From positions 1,515,501 to 1,579,500 of the forward strand of contig OX044355.1 in assembly GCA_943846595.1 (NCBI GenBank): a stretch of DNA of 64,000 nucleotides, read 5' to 3'. The first letter of the stretch is position 1. Each line of letters opens with the position of its first letter. The stretch comes from an uncultured Polaribacter sp. (GTDB taxonomy: Bacteria > Bacteroidota > Bacteroidia > Flavobacteriales > Flavobacteriaceae). This document shows positions 1 through 8,775 of the stretch, in pieces. A model generated the notes under the pieces. It worked only from the letters and a program-made list of their open reading frames with translations, was not told where the DNA came from and ran no database searches. The position numbers and the translations under genes were made by a program.

Positions 1-1
1 A

Positions 2-1705
2 ATGGCAACACAAGCCAGTGCAATTACTTTTTTATCAACACCAGGACAAGCATTTCACAGTGGGATGGGATTTGTTCAATTCTATTTTGGTTTGCCCATT
101 GCAATGGTGATTATTTGTGTCGTTTTTATACCCATTTATCACAAACTGAAAGTCTACACAGCCTATGAATTCTTAGAAGGGCGATTCGACTTAAAAACGA
201 GGAGTTTGGCCGCAATATTATTCTTAATTCAACGAGGATTGGCTGCCGGAATTACCATTTATGCTCCCGCAATTATATTATCAGCAGTCTTAGGTTGGGA
301 TTTGTTATCACTCAATATTCTTATCGGCTTTTTAGTCATTATTTATACTGTTTCTGGAGGAACGAAGGCCGTAAATGTTACGCAAAAGCAACAAATGGTA
401 ATTATATTTATTGGAATGGTCATTGCTTTTTATATGATTTTGAGTCAGTTACCAGTTGATATTACATTTACCAAAGCCCTTGAAATTGCAGGCGCAAGTA
501 ATAAAATGGAGGTCATTGATTTCTCCTATGATTTAAGCAATCGATATACCATTTGGACCGGAATTTTAGGTGGAACTTTTTTAATGTTGTCCTATTTTGG
601 AACAGATCAAAGTCAGGTACAACGATATTTGTCAGGAAAATCGATTCGAGAAAGTCAAATGGGATTGATTTTCAATGGACTATTAAAGGTGCCGATGCAA
701 TTTTTTATCTTGCTGATTGGGGTGATGGTTTTTGTTTTTTATCAGTTCAATCCCTCTCCGTTAAATTTCAATCCGGGTGCAAATGAAGCCGTTTCAAAAT
801 CAAAGTACACAACAGTATATCGCGCGTTAACGGAAGCACATATCGCGATAGAAAATAAGAAGAAAGCCATTTTTTCTGATGGATTTCAAGCAGACGAAAA
901 AGAACAAATTCAAGAATTAAATACCCAAGATTTAGTGCTAAAAAAAAGGTCTAAAGTAATTATTGATGCAATTGACAAAACGAATACCTTGGAAAAGATA
1001 GAATCGAATGACAAAGATTATGTATTCATACATTTTATTCTTAACAACCTTCCTCGGGGTTTAATCGGCTTGTTGTTGGCCGTTATCTTATCGGCAGCAA
1101 TGTCTTCCACAGCCTCTGAATTGAATGCGTTGGCAAGTACGACTACCATGGATTTGTATCGAAGAAATTTACCAGCTGAAAAGAACGAAGCGCATTTTGT
1201 AAAGGCCTCAAAATGGTTCACCTTAATTTGGGGACTCGTAGCGATATCTATTGCTTGTGTGGCAAATTTGTTTGAAAACTTAATCGAATTGGTCAATATT
1301 ATCGGTTCTATTTTCTATGGAAATGTGCTGGGGATCTTTTTGCTCGCCTTTTTCTTTAAAAAAGTAAATGGAAATGCTGTTTTTAAAGCTGCGATTATCA
1401 CGCAAGTACTTGTTTGTTTGATTTTCTATTTTGGAATTTATGCTTTAAAATCGGAAGGGTTGGAGCCTATAATAAGTTACTTATGGTTGAATTTTATTGG
1501 TTGTATTCTCGTATTATTCTTCGCTTTATTATTTGTTTATAAACTGATAAATAAACAAAGCAGAATCATTTTACTGATTACTTTTTTGACCATTTTAAAA
1601 ATCACTTATGATCTCTTAAGGGATGTTTCCTTAAATATTACCCATGTAATTTCCTTAATTGTCTTGTTTTTCTTTTTAGGTTTTTTTAATATTAAAAAAG
1701 AGTAA
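2..1705 (+). CDS. Sodium:solute symporter (SSS family), 5'-truncated
   Basis: Polytopic inner-membrane protein of the solute:sodium symporter superfamily, expected to take up an organic solute (sugar, amino acid or similar) with Na+. The visible 567 residues begin inside the family's early conserved stretch (MATQASAITFLSTPG), which in relatives follows a first helix of roughly 50 residues, so the true start lies before the window and the Met at base 2 is internal. About a dozen hydrophobic segments can be seen, with a charged, coiled-coil-like loop near residues 257-335 (many K/E) between membrane helices, as in the flavobacterial subgroup. The substrate cannot be told from sequence. It converges with the DEAD-box helicase gene; I see no hairpin terminator in the 65 bases between them. 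Confidence 0.85.
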   Translation: MATQASAITFLSTPGQAFHSGMGFVQFYFGLPIAMVIICVVFIPIYHKLKVYTAYEFLEGRFDLKTRSLAAILFLIQRGLAAGITIYAPAIILSAVLGWDLLSLNILIGFLVIIYTVSGGTKAVNVTQKQQMVIIFIGMVIAFYMILSQLPVDITFTKALEIAGASNKMEVIDFSYDLSNRYTIWTGILGGTFLMLSYFGTDQSQVQRYLSGKSIRESQMGLIFNGLLKVPMQFFILLIGVMVFVFYQFNPSPLNFNPGANEAVSKSKYTTVYRALTEAHIAIENKKKAIFSDGFQADEKEQIQELNTQDLVLKKRSKVIIDAIDKTNTLEKIESNDKDYVFIHFILNNLPRGLIGLLLAVILSAAMSSTASELNALASTTTMDLYRRNLPAEKNEAHFVKASKWFTLIWGLVAISIACVANLFENLIELVNIIGSIFYGNVLGIFLLAFFFKKVNGNAVFKAAIITQVLVCLIFYFGIYALKSEGLEPIISYLWLNFIGCILVLFFALLFVYKLINKQSRIILLITFLTILKITYDLLRDVSLNITHVISLIVLFFFLGFFNIKKE

Positions 1706-1770
1706 TAAATATCAAGGAGATTCATTCAGTTCCGAGATGCAGTAAGTGCGATGATTCGTTTTATATGCTA

Positions 1771-3006
1771 CTAATACCAACGTTTCTTTTTCTTTTTTGA
1801 AGCTTCCGATTTTCGACCTTTTTTGTGCTTGCTAATCGTGTTGGGCTGTTTCTTTTGTTTCTTAGGTTGTACTCGTGGATAAGGGTGGTCTGTAATGACT
1901 TTAATTGGTCTTTGCAGTAATTCTTCAATGGTTTTGATGTACGCATCTTCATCTGGGCTACAGAAAGAAAACGCAATTCCAGATTTCCCAGCTCTTCCGG
2001 TTCTTCCAATTCTGTGAATATAGGTTTCAGGAATGTTGGGAATGTCAAAGTTGATAATCGCATCTACATTGTTAATGTCAATTCCACGAGCTGCAACATC
2101 AGTTGCAATCAAAATGGTTGCTTTTTTATTTTTAAAATCTTCAATGGCTTTGTTTCGAATAATTTGTGTTTTTTCGCCATGAATACTGGTCACTTTATAC
2201 CCGTTTTTAGACAGTGTTTCCTCTAATTTATCAACACCAATTCGAGTTCTTCTGAAAATAATAATTTTTCCATTAATAGTGTTTCTTAATAAATACAAAC
2301 ATAAGTCTGTTTTATTTTTTTTAGGGGAATAGTAGAGTAATTGCCCAATTGTTTTTGCAGTTGTTTCTGCGGGGTTGATTTTTATTATTATCGGGTTCTT
2401 TATCATTGTCTCAGACAATGCAACTATTTTATCTGGTATGGTTGCAGAAAACAATAAGCTTTGTTTCTTTCGAGGACACAAACTTTCTATGGTGGTTACA
2501 TCATTGATAAAACCCATGTCTAACATTAAATCAGCTTCATCTAAAACAAAAATCTCGATGGCACGTAAATCGATGGCGCCTTGTTTATGCAAGTCAATCA
2601 ATCGGCCAGGAGTTGCAATTAAAATATCAACTCCTTCCTTCAAAATTTCCTTTTGAGGGGCTAAAGAAACACCCCCATAGACAGCCGTTGTTGTTAAATC
2701 GGTATGTTTTGCATAGCTTTTAAAATTGGCTTCAATTTGCAAGCACAACTCACGTGTTGGTGTTACGATTAACGATTTTATTCTTTTTGGTTTTTTCTCA
2801 GGAGCTAGTCTGTCCAATAATAATTGAAGAATTGGCAAGGCAAAAGCGGCTGTTTTTCCAGTACCCGTTTGTGCAGATACAATTACATTTTTCTTTGCTA
2901 AAATTGGCGGAATTGCTTGTTCTTGGACCTGTGTAGGTGTTTGGAAACGTTCTTCGGCAATTGCTTTTAATAGAGAAGCATTAAGCTGTAATTCTGTAAA
3001 CTGCAT
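1771..3006 (-). CDS. DEAD-box ATP-dependent RNA helicase (RhlE-like)
   Basis: ATP-dependent RNA helicase of superfamily 2, acting on structured RNA in the cytoplasm (ribosome assembly, cold adaptation or RNA decay are usual roles). All family motifs are present in order: Q motif (about 20-28), Walker A AQTGTGKT (45-52), PTREL (83-87), DEAD (156-159), SAT (187-189) and, in the second RecA domain, HRIGRTGRAG. The C-terminal tail of about 40 residues is strongly basic (runs of Lys ending KKKKKRWY), typical of RhlE-type RNA-binding tails in Bacteroidota. The 411-residue length is usual. A TAnnTTTG promoter element lies just upstream of the ATG. It is transcribed alone. Confidence 0.93.
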   Translation of the reverse strand: MQFTELQLNASLLKAIAEERFQTPTQVQEQAIPPILAKKNVIVSAQTGTGKTAAFALPILQLLLDRLAPEKKPKRIKSLIVTPTRELCLQIEANFKSYAKHTDLTTTAVYGGVSLAPQKEILKEGVDILIATPGRLIDLHKQGAIDLRAIEIFVLDEADLMLDMGFINDVTTIESLCPRKKQSLLFSATIPDKIVALSETMIKNPIIIKINPAETTAKTIGQLLYYSPKKNKTDLCLYLLRNTINGKIIIFRRTRIGVDKLEETLSKNGYKVTSIHGEKTQIIRNKAIEDFKNKKATILIATDVAARGIDINNVDAIINFDIPNIPETYIHRIGRTGRAGKSGIAFSFCSPDEDAYIKTIEELLQRPIKVITDHPYPRVQPKKQKKQPNTISKHKKGRKSEASKKKKKRWY

Positions 3007-3022
3007 TTGGGTATTTTTTTTG

Positions 3023-3030
3023 CAAAGGTA
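3023..3030 (-). promoter_or_regulatory. Candidate -7 promoter element of the DEAD-box helicase gene
   Basis: Reading the minus strand, TACCTTTG matches the Bacteroidota -7 consensus TAnnTTTG exactly and lies 16 bases before the ATG at 3006. No TTG is found at the expected -33 spacing, so this is a partial match only. If used, the leader would be very short. Confidence 0.35.
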
Positions 3031-3346
3031 GTTTAAAAGATCTCATCGTTTTTGTAGAAATAGATTTTTAAAAGAATGTAATTTAAAATAGGAGCAATCC
3101 CATTTTTACAAATAATTTTAATTTACCTATCGAATCAAGAATCTTTTAATTCGTTTTCGGTCATTTGTCACATAGTTTTTTATATCTAAGTGATTGGTAA
3201 TCAGTATTTATTAATTCTTTATAATCAGCTTAGTCACATGACAGTCACATAAACAAAAGTATACTAAAAACACCAAAAAATGCTTGTAATCAATAAAAAT
3301 AATTAACATGAGATAATAATAATTAGTGCTTTGGAAAGATTATGTC
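3031..3346. other. AT-rich intergenic region
   Basis: About 340 bases separate the helicase start and the esterase stop. No open frame worth calling and no terminator hairpin was seen. The word GTCACAT recurs three times (near 3167, 3232 and 3243, within TTGTCACATAG, TTAGTCACATGA and CAGTCACATAA). This could be a binding-site cluster or chance in AT-rich DNA. Confidence 0.3.
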
Positions 3347-3991
3347 CTACAAATGCTCTTCAATCCAAGCTTTAAAACTGTAGAAATTTTGCGGAGCAAC
3401 TCCATGACCAACAGGGTATTCACTATATGTGTTTTCGAGTTGTAAGTTGTCTAAAATAGGAGATGCCTTTCTTGCCCAGTCTACAGGTAGTACTTGGTCA
3501 ACCGTTCCATGAGAAATGTAGTAAGAGGTCTTTATCTGTAAGTCAGTAAGATTGGATGGGAGTAATTCTTCGTTAATATATCCGCTTAAAGCAATGATAT
3601 GATTGACTTTGTTGGGGTGCAAAAAGCTAAAAGCATAACTTAAAATTGCACCTTGACTAAAACCGAGTAGAAAAGTTTTGTCAGCCCTGGTATTGTATTT
3701 TTGTTTGATTTCGTCAATAAATAAATCAATTTTCCCAAGCGATGCTCTTGCTTGTTCTAAATCAGAATATTTCCCATTGTTATTATCGAAGTTAATCGCA
3801 TACCAAGCATGTCCGCCTTGTCCCATTTCATAAGGAGCTCTAGCACTTACAATCAGTAATTCTTCAGGCAATTCTTCAGCAAATGAAAATAAATCCTGTT
3901 CATTGCTTCCGTAACCGTGCAGTAATATCAATAAGGGTGGATTTGTAGCGCTCTTTTTGGGTTGCCTAACAAGGTGTTCTAGCGTATTCAA
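3347..3991 (-). CDS. Alpha/beta-hydrolase, phospholipase/carboxylesterase family
   Basis: Cytoplasmic serine esterase of the carboxylesterase/phospholipase (abhydrolase_2) family, hydrolysing short acyl esters. The 214 residues carry the whole catalytic apparatus: oxyanion region LLHGYGSN (23-30), nucleophile elbow GFSQG (110-114, Ser112), Asp165 in GTVDQVLP and His196 in VGHGVAP. There is no signal peptide. The start lies 5 bases after the stop of the dihydroorotase-like gene, so it is probably the last gene of an operon running BatA-like protein, dihydroorotase-like protein, esterase. The natural substrate is unknown. Confidence 0.85.
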   Translation of the reverse strand: MNTLEHLVRQPKKSATNPPLLILLHGYGSNEQDLFSFAEELPEELLIVSARAPYEMGQGGHAWYAINFDNNNGKYSDLEQARASLGKIDLFIDEIKQKYNTRADKTFLLGFSQGAILSYAFSFLHPNKVNHIIALSGYINEELLPSNLTDLQIKTSYYISHGTVDQVLPVDWARKASPILDNLQLENTYSEYPVGHGVAPQNFYSFKAWIEEHL

Positions 3992-3996
3992 AATGA

Positions 3997-5256
3997 TTAT
4001 TGATTCAGTATTAATTGGTTGTTTGCAAAAATTCCATAGGCTTTTCCTTTGAGATTTTTATCAATAAAAATGCTATTTTTTGAAGTAGATAAAATATCTG
4101 ATGAAGAGAAAATGTGATTTCCTTCTGGGTTGAAAAGAGTAATATCTGCTTGACAACCTTCTGCTATTTTGGGTAGGCTGATGTTGAATTTTTTTCGAGG
4201 ATTGCATGTAATCGCTTCGATAAAACTTGTCGGATCTAAAACGGAATTCACAGCACCAAACAGTGTCTCTAAGCCAAGGGTTCCATCTTTTGCCTCACTA
4301 AACTCAACTTTTTTGTTTTCAATGTCTATTGGGTTGTGATCGGAAGTAATGATATCAATGATACCTGAGGTGACTCCTTTTCTCAATGCTTTCGTATCTT
4401 CTTTTGTTCTTAGTGGTGGGTTTACTTTGTATTTACTATCAAAGCTGGGTAATTCATCATCTGTTAAAACTAAGTGGTGGACTGCAACGCTACATGAAAT
4501 GTCTAATCCCTTCTTTTTGGCTTCTTGAATGAGTGAGACCGATTTTTTAGTTGAAATTGTTGGAATGTGTAATTTTCCTCCAGTGTATTCTAATAAAAAT
4601 AAATCCCGTGCAATTTGAAGATGCTCAGCCAATGCAGGAATTCCTTTCAAGCCCAATCGGGTGCTATTGATTCCTTCGTTGACAATCCCTTCACCAGCAA
4701 TCGAGTTGTTTTTAGGAAAGCTCAAGATGAGTCCATCAAAATTTTGTGCATATTGTAAAGCCACTTTTAATAAGTTGTCATTCACAATAGGGGTGTTGTA
4801 ATCGGCAAAAGCTATTGCGCCAGACTGACGCATGTCGTACAGTTCTGCCATATCAATCCCTTTGCTTTCCTTTGTTAGCGCGCCAATAGGGTAAAGCTTG
4901 GTTGCGAAACCTGTGGATTTATTAATTAAGAATTCTACAGCAGATTTACTGTCAATCACAGGATGTGTGTTTGCATTTATAGCTACTGCTGTAAATCCAC
5001 TTTTTGCAGCAACATTCAATCCATTTTTGATCGTTTCTCTTTCTTCGAATCCAGGTTCACCAAAAGAAACACTGGTATCAAACCAACCCATAGAAACATG
5101 CAGGTTTTTTAAAGCGACAACAGAATCTTTATTGTTGGGAGTAATCTTATCAGCGATTTTTGTGATTTTCCCATCAATAATTAAAATGTCTTTTTGTTGT
5201 CGATGGTAAGCGCTTGAGGGATCAATAATCGTTGCCGATTTTAGAAGTGTATTCAT
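3997..5256 (-). CDS. Dihydroorotase-like amidohydrolase lacking the HxH metal ligands
   Basis: Member of the cyclic amidohydrolase family annotated as dihydroorotase (pyrimidine synthesis, N-carbamoyl-aspartate to dihydroorotate). The (beta/alpha)8 barrel and much of the family pattern can be followed, including VHHLVLTDDE and the ITSDHNP strand. However, the first metal-binding motif, DxHxHxR in active enzymes, reads DTSVSFG here (residues 60-66; Ser62 and Ser64 in place of the two His, Gly66 in place of Arg). This suggests a non-catalytic homologue like the PyrC' subunits that partner aspartate transcarbamoylase, or a changed chemistry. The ATG at 5256 is chosen because it overlaps the preceding stop as ATGA (translational coupling); an upstream in-frame Met at 5334 lies inside the neighbour. 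Confidence 0.8.
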   Translation of the reverse strand: MNTLLKSATIIDPSSAYHRQQKDILIIDGKITKIADKITPNNKDSVVALKNLHVSMGWFDTSVSFGEPGFEERETIKNGLNVAAKSGFTAVAINANTHPVIDSKSAVEFLINKSTGFATKLYPIGALTKESKGIDMAELYDMRQSGAIAFADYNTPIVNDNLLKVALQYAQNFDGLILSFPKNNSIAGEGIVNEGINSTRLGLKGIPALAEHLQIARDLFLLEYTGGKLHIPTISTKKSVSLIQEAKKKGLDISCSVAVHHLVLTDDELPSFDSKYKVNPPLRTKEDTKALRKGVTSGIIDIITSDHNPIDIENKKVEFSEAKDGTLGLETLFGAVNSVLDPTSFIEAITCNPRKKFNISLPKIAEGCQADITLFNPEGNHIFSSSDILSTSKNSIFIDKNLKGKAYGIFANNQLILNQ

Positions 5257-7202
5257 GATTTGAAGAATTTTAAAATCAAAATTTCTAACAGCAAAGATAC
5301 AATTGCTAATGCTAAAAACCATTTCCAAAGCCAATGAACTTCACTTTTTTCGTTAATTTCTTGAAAGAGTTCTTTTATTGAGTTTGAAGTCGAAATATTT
5401 TTATTGTTTTTTGCAAGGCTTTCTGTATTTAAAAAAGTCAAGCTGCTTTCCGCTTTCGGGATGTTGTAAGCAAGTGTTTCTAAGGTGTCTTTTTTCTTTG
5501 TAACAGCATAGAATCCTACCATTTCTGGATTTTCTAATGTGGTCAGTGTCACTTTGTTTTGAGTGTGATACTGTCGTGGGATAAAAGTGTTTTTTCGGTT
5601 GTTAAGCGATAATATTTCATCTTTTTGCAAGGAGGTTTTGATATCGATTTTGTTTTCTACGCCAAGGGAGTAATACAGCTTTGATGGTTGCAAACTCAAT
5701 TGGGCGAAATTGTAAAAAACAGGAACCACCATGGGAGAATTTATGAAATTACTGTTTTTCGAATCCAAATCAGCGGCAATCCAAAATAGGTTTCCGTTGT
5801 TCGTGGTTACTTTTTTAATAAAACCTTCATCGTTTTCATAAAAAATAAGATTACTGCTATTCACAAATGAAGTAGGGAAGTAGTTCTGAGAACTTGGATA
5901 TTGAAAATTTTGAACCTGTTTGTAAAAAACACTCTTAAAAAAGGGGTGGTCAAAATTGATGTCGGTAATCTTTAGTAATTTTTTTGTTTTTGAGTCAAGA
6001 CGCCCCTTTGTTATTTTTTTTAAAAAAGAACGATAAGAATTGATGGCTAAATTGTTGTCTGGAATGATGACAATACTCCCTCCTTTTTTTGAGAATGCTA
6101 CCAAACTACTTTGTAGGGAAGGAGAGATGTTTTTTAGTGAATTTAAAATGATTAGTTGTTGCTTCTGAATTGCATTGAAATTTATTTTTTCAGGGGTATA
6201 ATGTGTGTAAATAAACTCTTTTTTTGTGTAAATTTTTGAAAGAAAATTCGCCTTTTTTCCAATTGATAAAACATTAATTTTTTCAGCTAAATTTAATGTA
6301 AAATTAAATATGTTGTCAAATGCAAAAGTATCGTTAAGTGCAATTTGTATTTTTCCTAGGAATTGCGTTCCTTTATCAATGTTAAAATCAATCGTGAAGG
6401 TTCCGTTTTTTTCAATAGAAAATGTTTGCTTGCTAATGAGTTTCTGATCGTTATAAAGCGTAACTGGGAGGTTGTTTTTTTTAGCACCTTGATTTTTAAT
6501 GACTACTTTTAGGTTTATTTTGTCCATTGAAGTACTGGCAACATAAACACTATCTATTGAGACATTGTTTTGAGTATTCGTTGCTAGTTTTATGAGTGAA
6601 ATAGGCTGTTTTACATTTGTAAATTCATTTTCATAAATATCTTGAAAATCAGATATTAATATGTTTTTATCTAAAGTATTACTTTTGTTTTTATGTAACT
6701 TACTTATTTTGAGTAAAACGGTACTTATTTCTAGTTTTTTAGAGGTGTATTTTACCTTTTGTAAAATATTCTTTAATTCAGATTTTGGTATATTTGGGTA
6801 ATAATCTGAATTCGTTTGTAAAGTGTAACTGTTCTTGTCAGATGTATATTCTATAATTTCTTGTATTGCTACTTTGAGTAAATCGCCATTTTCACCTTTT
6901 GAATTTAAACTCAATGAAGTGTCTAAGTAGATGAAACTCTCTTGCTTTACATCCGCTTCATTTTCTTGAATATAAGGTTGTGAAAATGCAAAAAGTATCG
7001 CTGAAAACAATAGCAGTCTGACCCCTAATAATAACCATTTTTTAATGCGTGAACTCTTGCGATTTTGCTGAATTATTTTTTGTAAAAAAGCAACATTTGT
7101 AAAAGAGACTTTTGTGAATTTTTGTAACTGAAAAAGATGTACTAAAATTGGAATGATTAGCAGCACTAAGAAGTATAAAATGTCAGGGTTTTTAAATTGC
7201 AT
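5253..7202 (-). CDS. BatA-domain membrane protein (aerotolerance-type N-terminus)
   Basis: Inner-membrane protein of 649 residues. The N-terminus (residues 1-80) is the TIGR02226/BatA signature: a membrane segment beginning FKNPDILYFLVLLIIPILVHL, a basic loop with VSFTNVAFLQ, and a second helix (about 57-78). A periplasmic part follows, with a von Willebrand-like start (YLDTSLSLNSKG) and beta-rich domains. A final helix (about 625-645, WLWKWFLALAIVSLLLEI) anchors the C-terminus. Related proteins sit in Bat operons linked to aerotolerance and envelope integrity, but none of the other Bat genes is nearby. It overlaps the dihydroorotase-like gene by four bases. Its molecular function is not established. 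Confidence 0.8.
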   Translation of the reverse strand: MQFKNPDILYFLVLLIIPILVHLFQLQKFTKVSFTNVAFLQKIIQQNRKSSRIKKWLLLGVRLLLFSAILFAFSQPYIQENEADVKQESFIYLDTSLSLNSKGENGDLLKVAIQEIIEYTSDKNSYTLQTNSDYYPNIPKSELKNILQKVKYTSKKLEISTVLLKISKLHKNKSNTLDKNILISDFQDIYENEFTNVKQPISLIKLATNTQNNVSIDSVYVASTSMDKINLKVVIKNQGAKKNNLPVTLYNDQKLISKQTFSIEKNGTFTIDFNIDKGTQFLGKIQIALNDTFAFDNIFNFTLNLAEKINVLSIGKKANFLSKIYTKKEFIYTHYTPEKINFNAIQKQQLIILNSLKNISPSLQSSLVAFSKKGGSIVIIPDNNLAINSYRSFLKKITKGRLDSKTKKLLKITDINFDHPFFKSVFYKQVQNFQYPSSQNYFPTSFVNSSNLIFYENDEGFIKKVTTNNGNLFWIAADLDSKNSNFINSPMVVPVFYNFAQLSLQPSKLYYSLGVENKIDIKTSLQKDEILSLNNRKNTFIPRQYHTQNKVTLTTLENPEMVGFYAVTKKKDTLETLAYNIPKAESSLTFLNTESLAKNNKNISTSNSIKELFQEINEKSEVHWLWKWFLALAIVSLLLEILILKFFKS

Positions 7203-7279
7203 TAATCGTTTTATTTTGCGCTTTCATTCTTCTAAATTAAAGTAAATAAAAGGATAAAAAAATCCTTGTTAATTTCTAT

Positions 7280-8044
7280 TTAAAACTTTTCAAATACACC
7301 CAAACCAAACAATGCAAAATCATACTTTACAGGATCTTTTTTGTCTAGTAATCGTAGGTTTTTGTCCAATTCCGAAACCGCTTTCCAATCGTTTTGTTTT
7401 CTTAAAAGAAGCGAAAGTTTCCTAGCAACATTTCCAGAATGTACATCCAATGGGCATGATAAATTCGCCGAAGTATGCGATTTCCAGAGACCAAAATCAA
7501 CACCTGATTTTCCATCCCGAACCATCCAGCGTAAAAACATATTGATTCTTTTTGCTGCAGAGTTCTTCAGCGGATCCGAAATGTGCTTCTCCGTCCTCTG
7601 TGGGTGTGCTATTTCAAAAAATATATTTTTGAAACGATGGATAGCTGTTTGATAGGTGAGGGTATTGTCTTTAATTTCTAATGCCTTTTCAAGGCCTCCA
7701 TGATTTTTGTAAATATGTTGTAAAGAGTTAATGAACTGTTGTAAATCAATGCTGTTAAAGGTTCTATGTACAAATCTGTCTAAACGTTTTACGTCTTTTT
7801 TTTGATGATTTACGATGTAATCATATGGAGCGTTGTCTAAAAGTTCCATCATTTTGGATGCGTTCTTAATAATCATCGTCCGATTTCCCCAAGATATAAT
7901 TGAAGTTAAAAAAGCTGCAATTTCAATATCTTCTTTAAGTGAAAATAGATGTGGAATCTGTATTGGATCTGATGCAATGAATTTTGGGTTTTCATATAAA
8001 AGTACTTTTTCATCTAGAAATTCTTTTAATTCACTAATTTCCAT
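7280..8044 (-). CDS. TIGR02757 family protein
   Basis: Soluble 254-residue protein matching the TIGR02757 family of Bacteroidota and some other phyla, recognised by ISWGNRTMIIKNASKMMELL near residue 50 and a C-terminal LDVHSGNVARKL plus DPVKYDFALFGLGV. The LDVHSGNVAR segment and the helical layout recall helix-hairpin-helix DNA-glycosylase-like proteins, but I see no proven catalytic residue and no function is established. It starts 3 bases after the stop of the LolD-like ATPase gene, so the two are probably co-transcribed. Length is normal for the family. Confidence 0.75.
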   Translation of the reverse strand: MEISELKEFLDEKVLLYENPKFIASDPIQIPHLFSLKEDIEIAAFLTSIISWGNRTMIIKNASKMMELLDNAPYDYIVNHQKKDVKRLDRFVHRTFNSIDLQQFINSLQHIYKNHGGLEKALEIKDNTLTYQTAIHRFKNIFFEIAHPQRTEKHISDPLKNSAAKRINMFLRWMVRDGKSGVDFGLWKSHTSANLSCPLDVHSGNVARKLSLLLRKQNDWKAVSELDKNLRLLDKKDPVKYDFALFGLGVFEKF

Positions 8045-8047
8045 GCA

Positions 8048-8707
8048 TCAAATAATTTTACCATCCTTCATTACTAATTTTCTGTCAGCCATTGCTGCAA
8101 ATTCTTCATTATGAGTAACTATTACAAATGTTTGCTCAAATCTATCTCGAAGTTGAAAAAACATTTCATGTAAGTTTTTTGCTGACTCACTGTCTAAATT
8201 TCCACTAGGTTCATCCGCCAATATTACCGATGGTTTGTTTATTAGGGCTCTTGCAACGGCTACACGTTGTTGTTCTCCCCCAGAAAGTTCATTTGGTTTG
8301 TGATGCAGGCGATGCGACAAATCAAGAAATTCTAAAATTTCTTTTGCCTTTTTTGTCGTTTCTTGTTTAGACTTATTTCCAATAAAAGCTGGAATACAAA
8401 CATTCTCTAGTGCTGTAAACTCAGGCAATAATTGATGGAATTGAAAAATAAAACCAATATGCTCGTTTCTAAATGAGGAGATCTCTTTGTCAGAGAGATT
8501 TTTTAATGAAACTCCGTTCAAAGACAATTCAAAACTCTTTTCTTTTAATGGCATGTCTAAGGTTCCAATAATCTGAAGCAATGTTGTTTTTCCTGCACCA
8601 GATGGTCCAACAATTGCAACAATTTCACCTTTTTTTATGTGAAAATTAACCCCCTTTAATACTTCTACCTCCCCATAATATTTATGGATGTTCTTTGCAA
8701 TTATCAT
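8048..8707 (-). CDS. ABC transporter ATP-binding protein, LolD/MacB type
   Basis: Cytoplasmic ATPase of the FtsE/MacB/LolD class (219 residues), which powers lipoprotein release from the inner membrane or related mechanotransmission. Walker A GPSGAGKT (34-41), Q-loop FQFHQLLP, signature [15 protein letters not shown], Walker [13 protein letters not shown] and switch His in IVTHN are intact. The start at 8707 ([13 protein letters not shown]) is preferred because that is where the conserved domain begins; the longer frame to 8770 adds a hydrophobic non-conserved leader. No permease partner is adjacent: in Flavobacteriaceae LolD is commonly encoded away from LolCE. It leads a two-gene unit with the TIGR02757 gene. 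Confidence 0.87.
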   Translation of the reverse strand: MIIAKNIHKYYGEVEVLKGVNFHIKKGEIVAIVGPSGAGKTTLLQIIGTLDMPLKEKSFELSLNGVSLKNLSDKEISSFRNEHIGFIFQFHQLLPEFTALENVCIPAFIGNKSKQETTKKAKEILEFLDLSHRLHHKPNELSGGEQQRVAVARALINKPSVILADEPSGNLDSESAKNLHEMFFQLRDRFEQTFVIVTHNEEFAAMADRKLVMKDGKII

Positions 8708-8775
8708 AGTTTTAAATCTGAGTAACGAAAGTATTAAAAAAAATTGGATACACTTTTTAAGTGCATTCATTTTTT

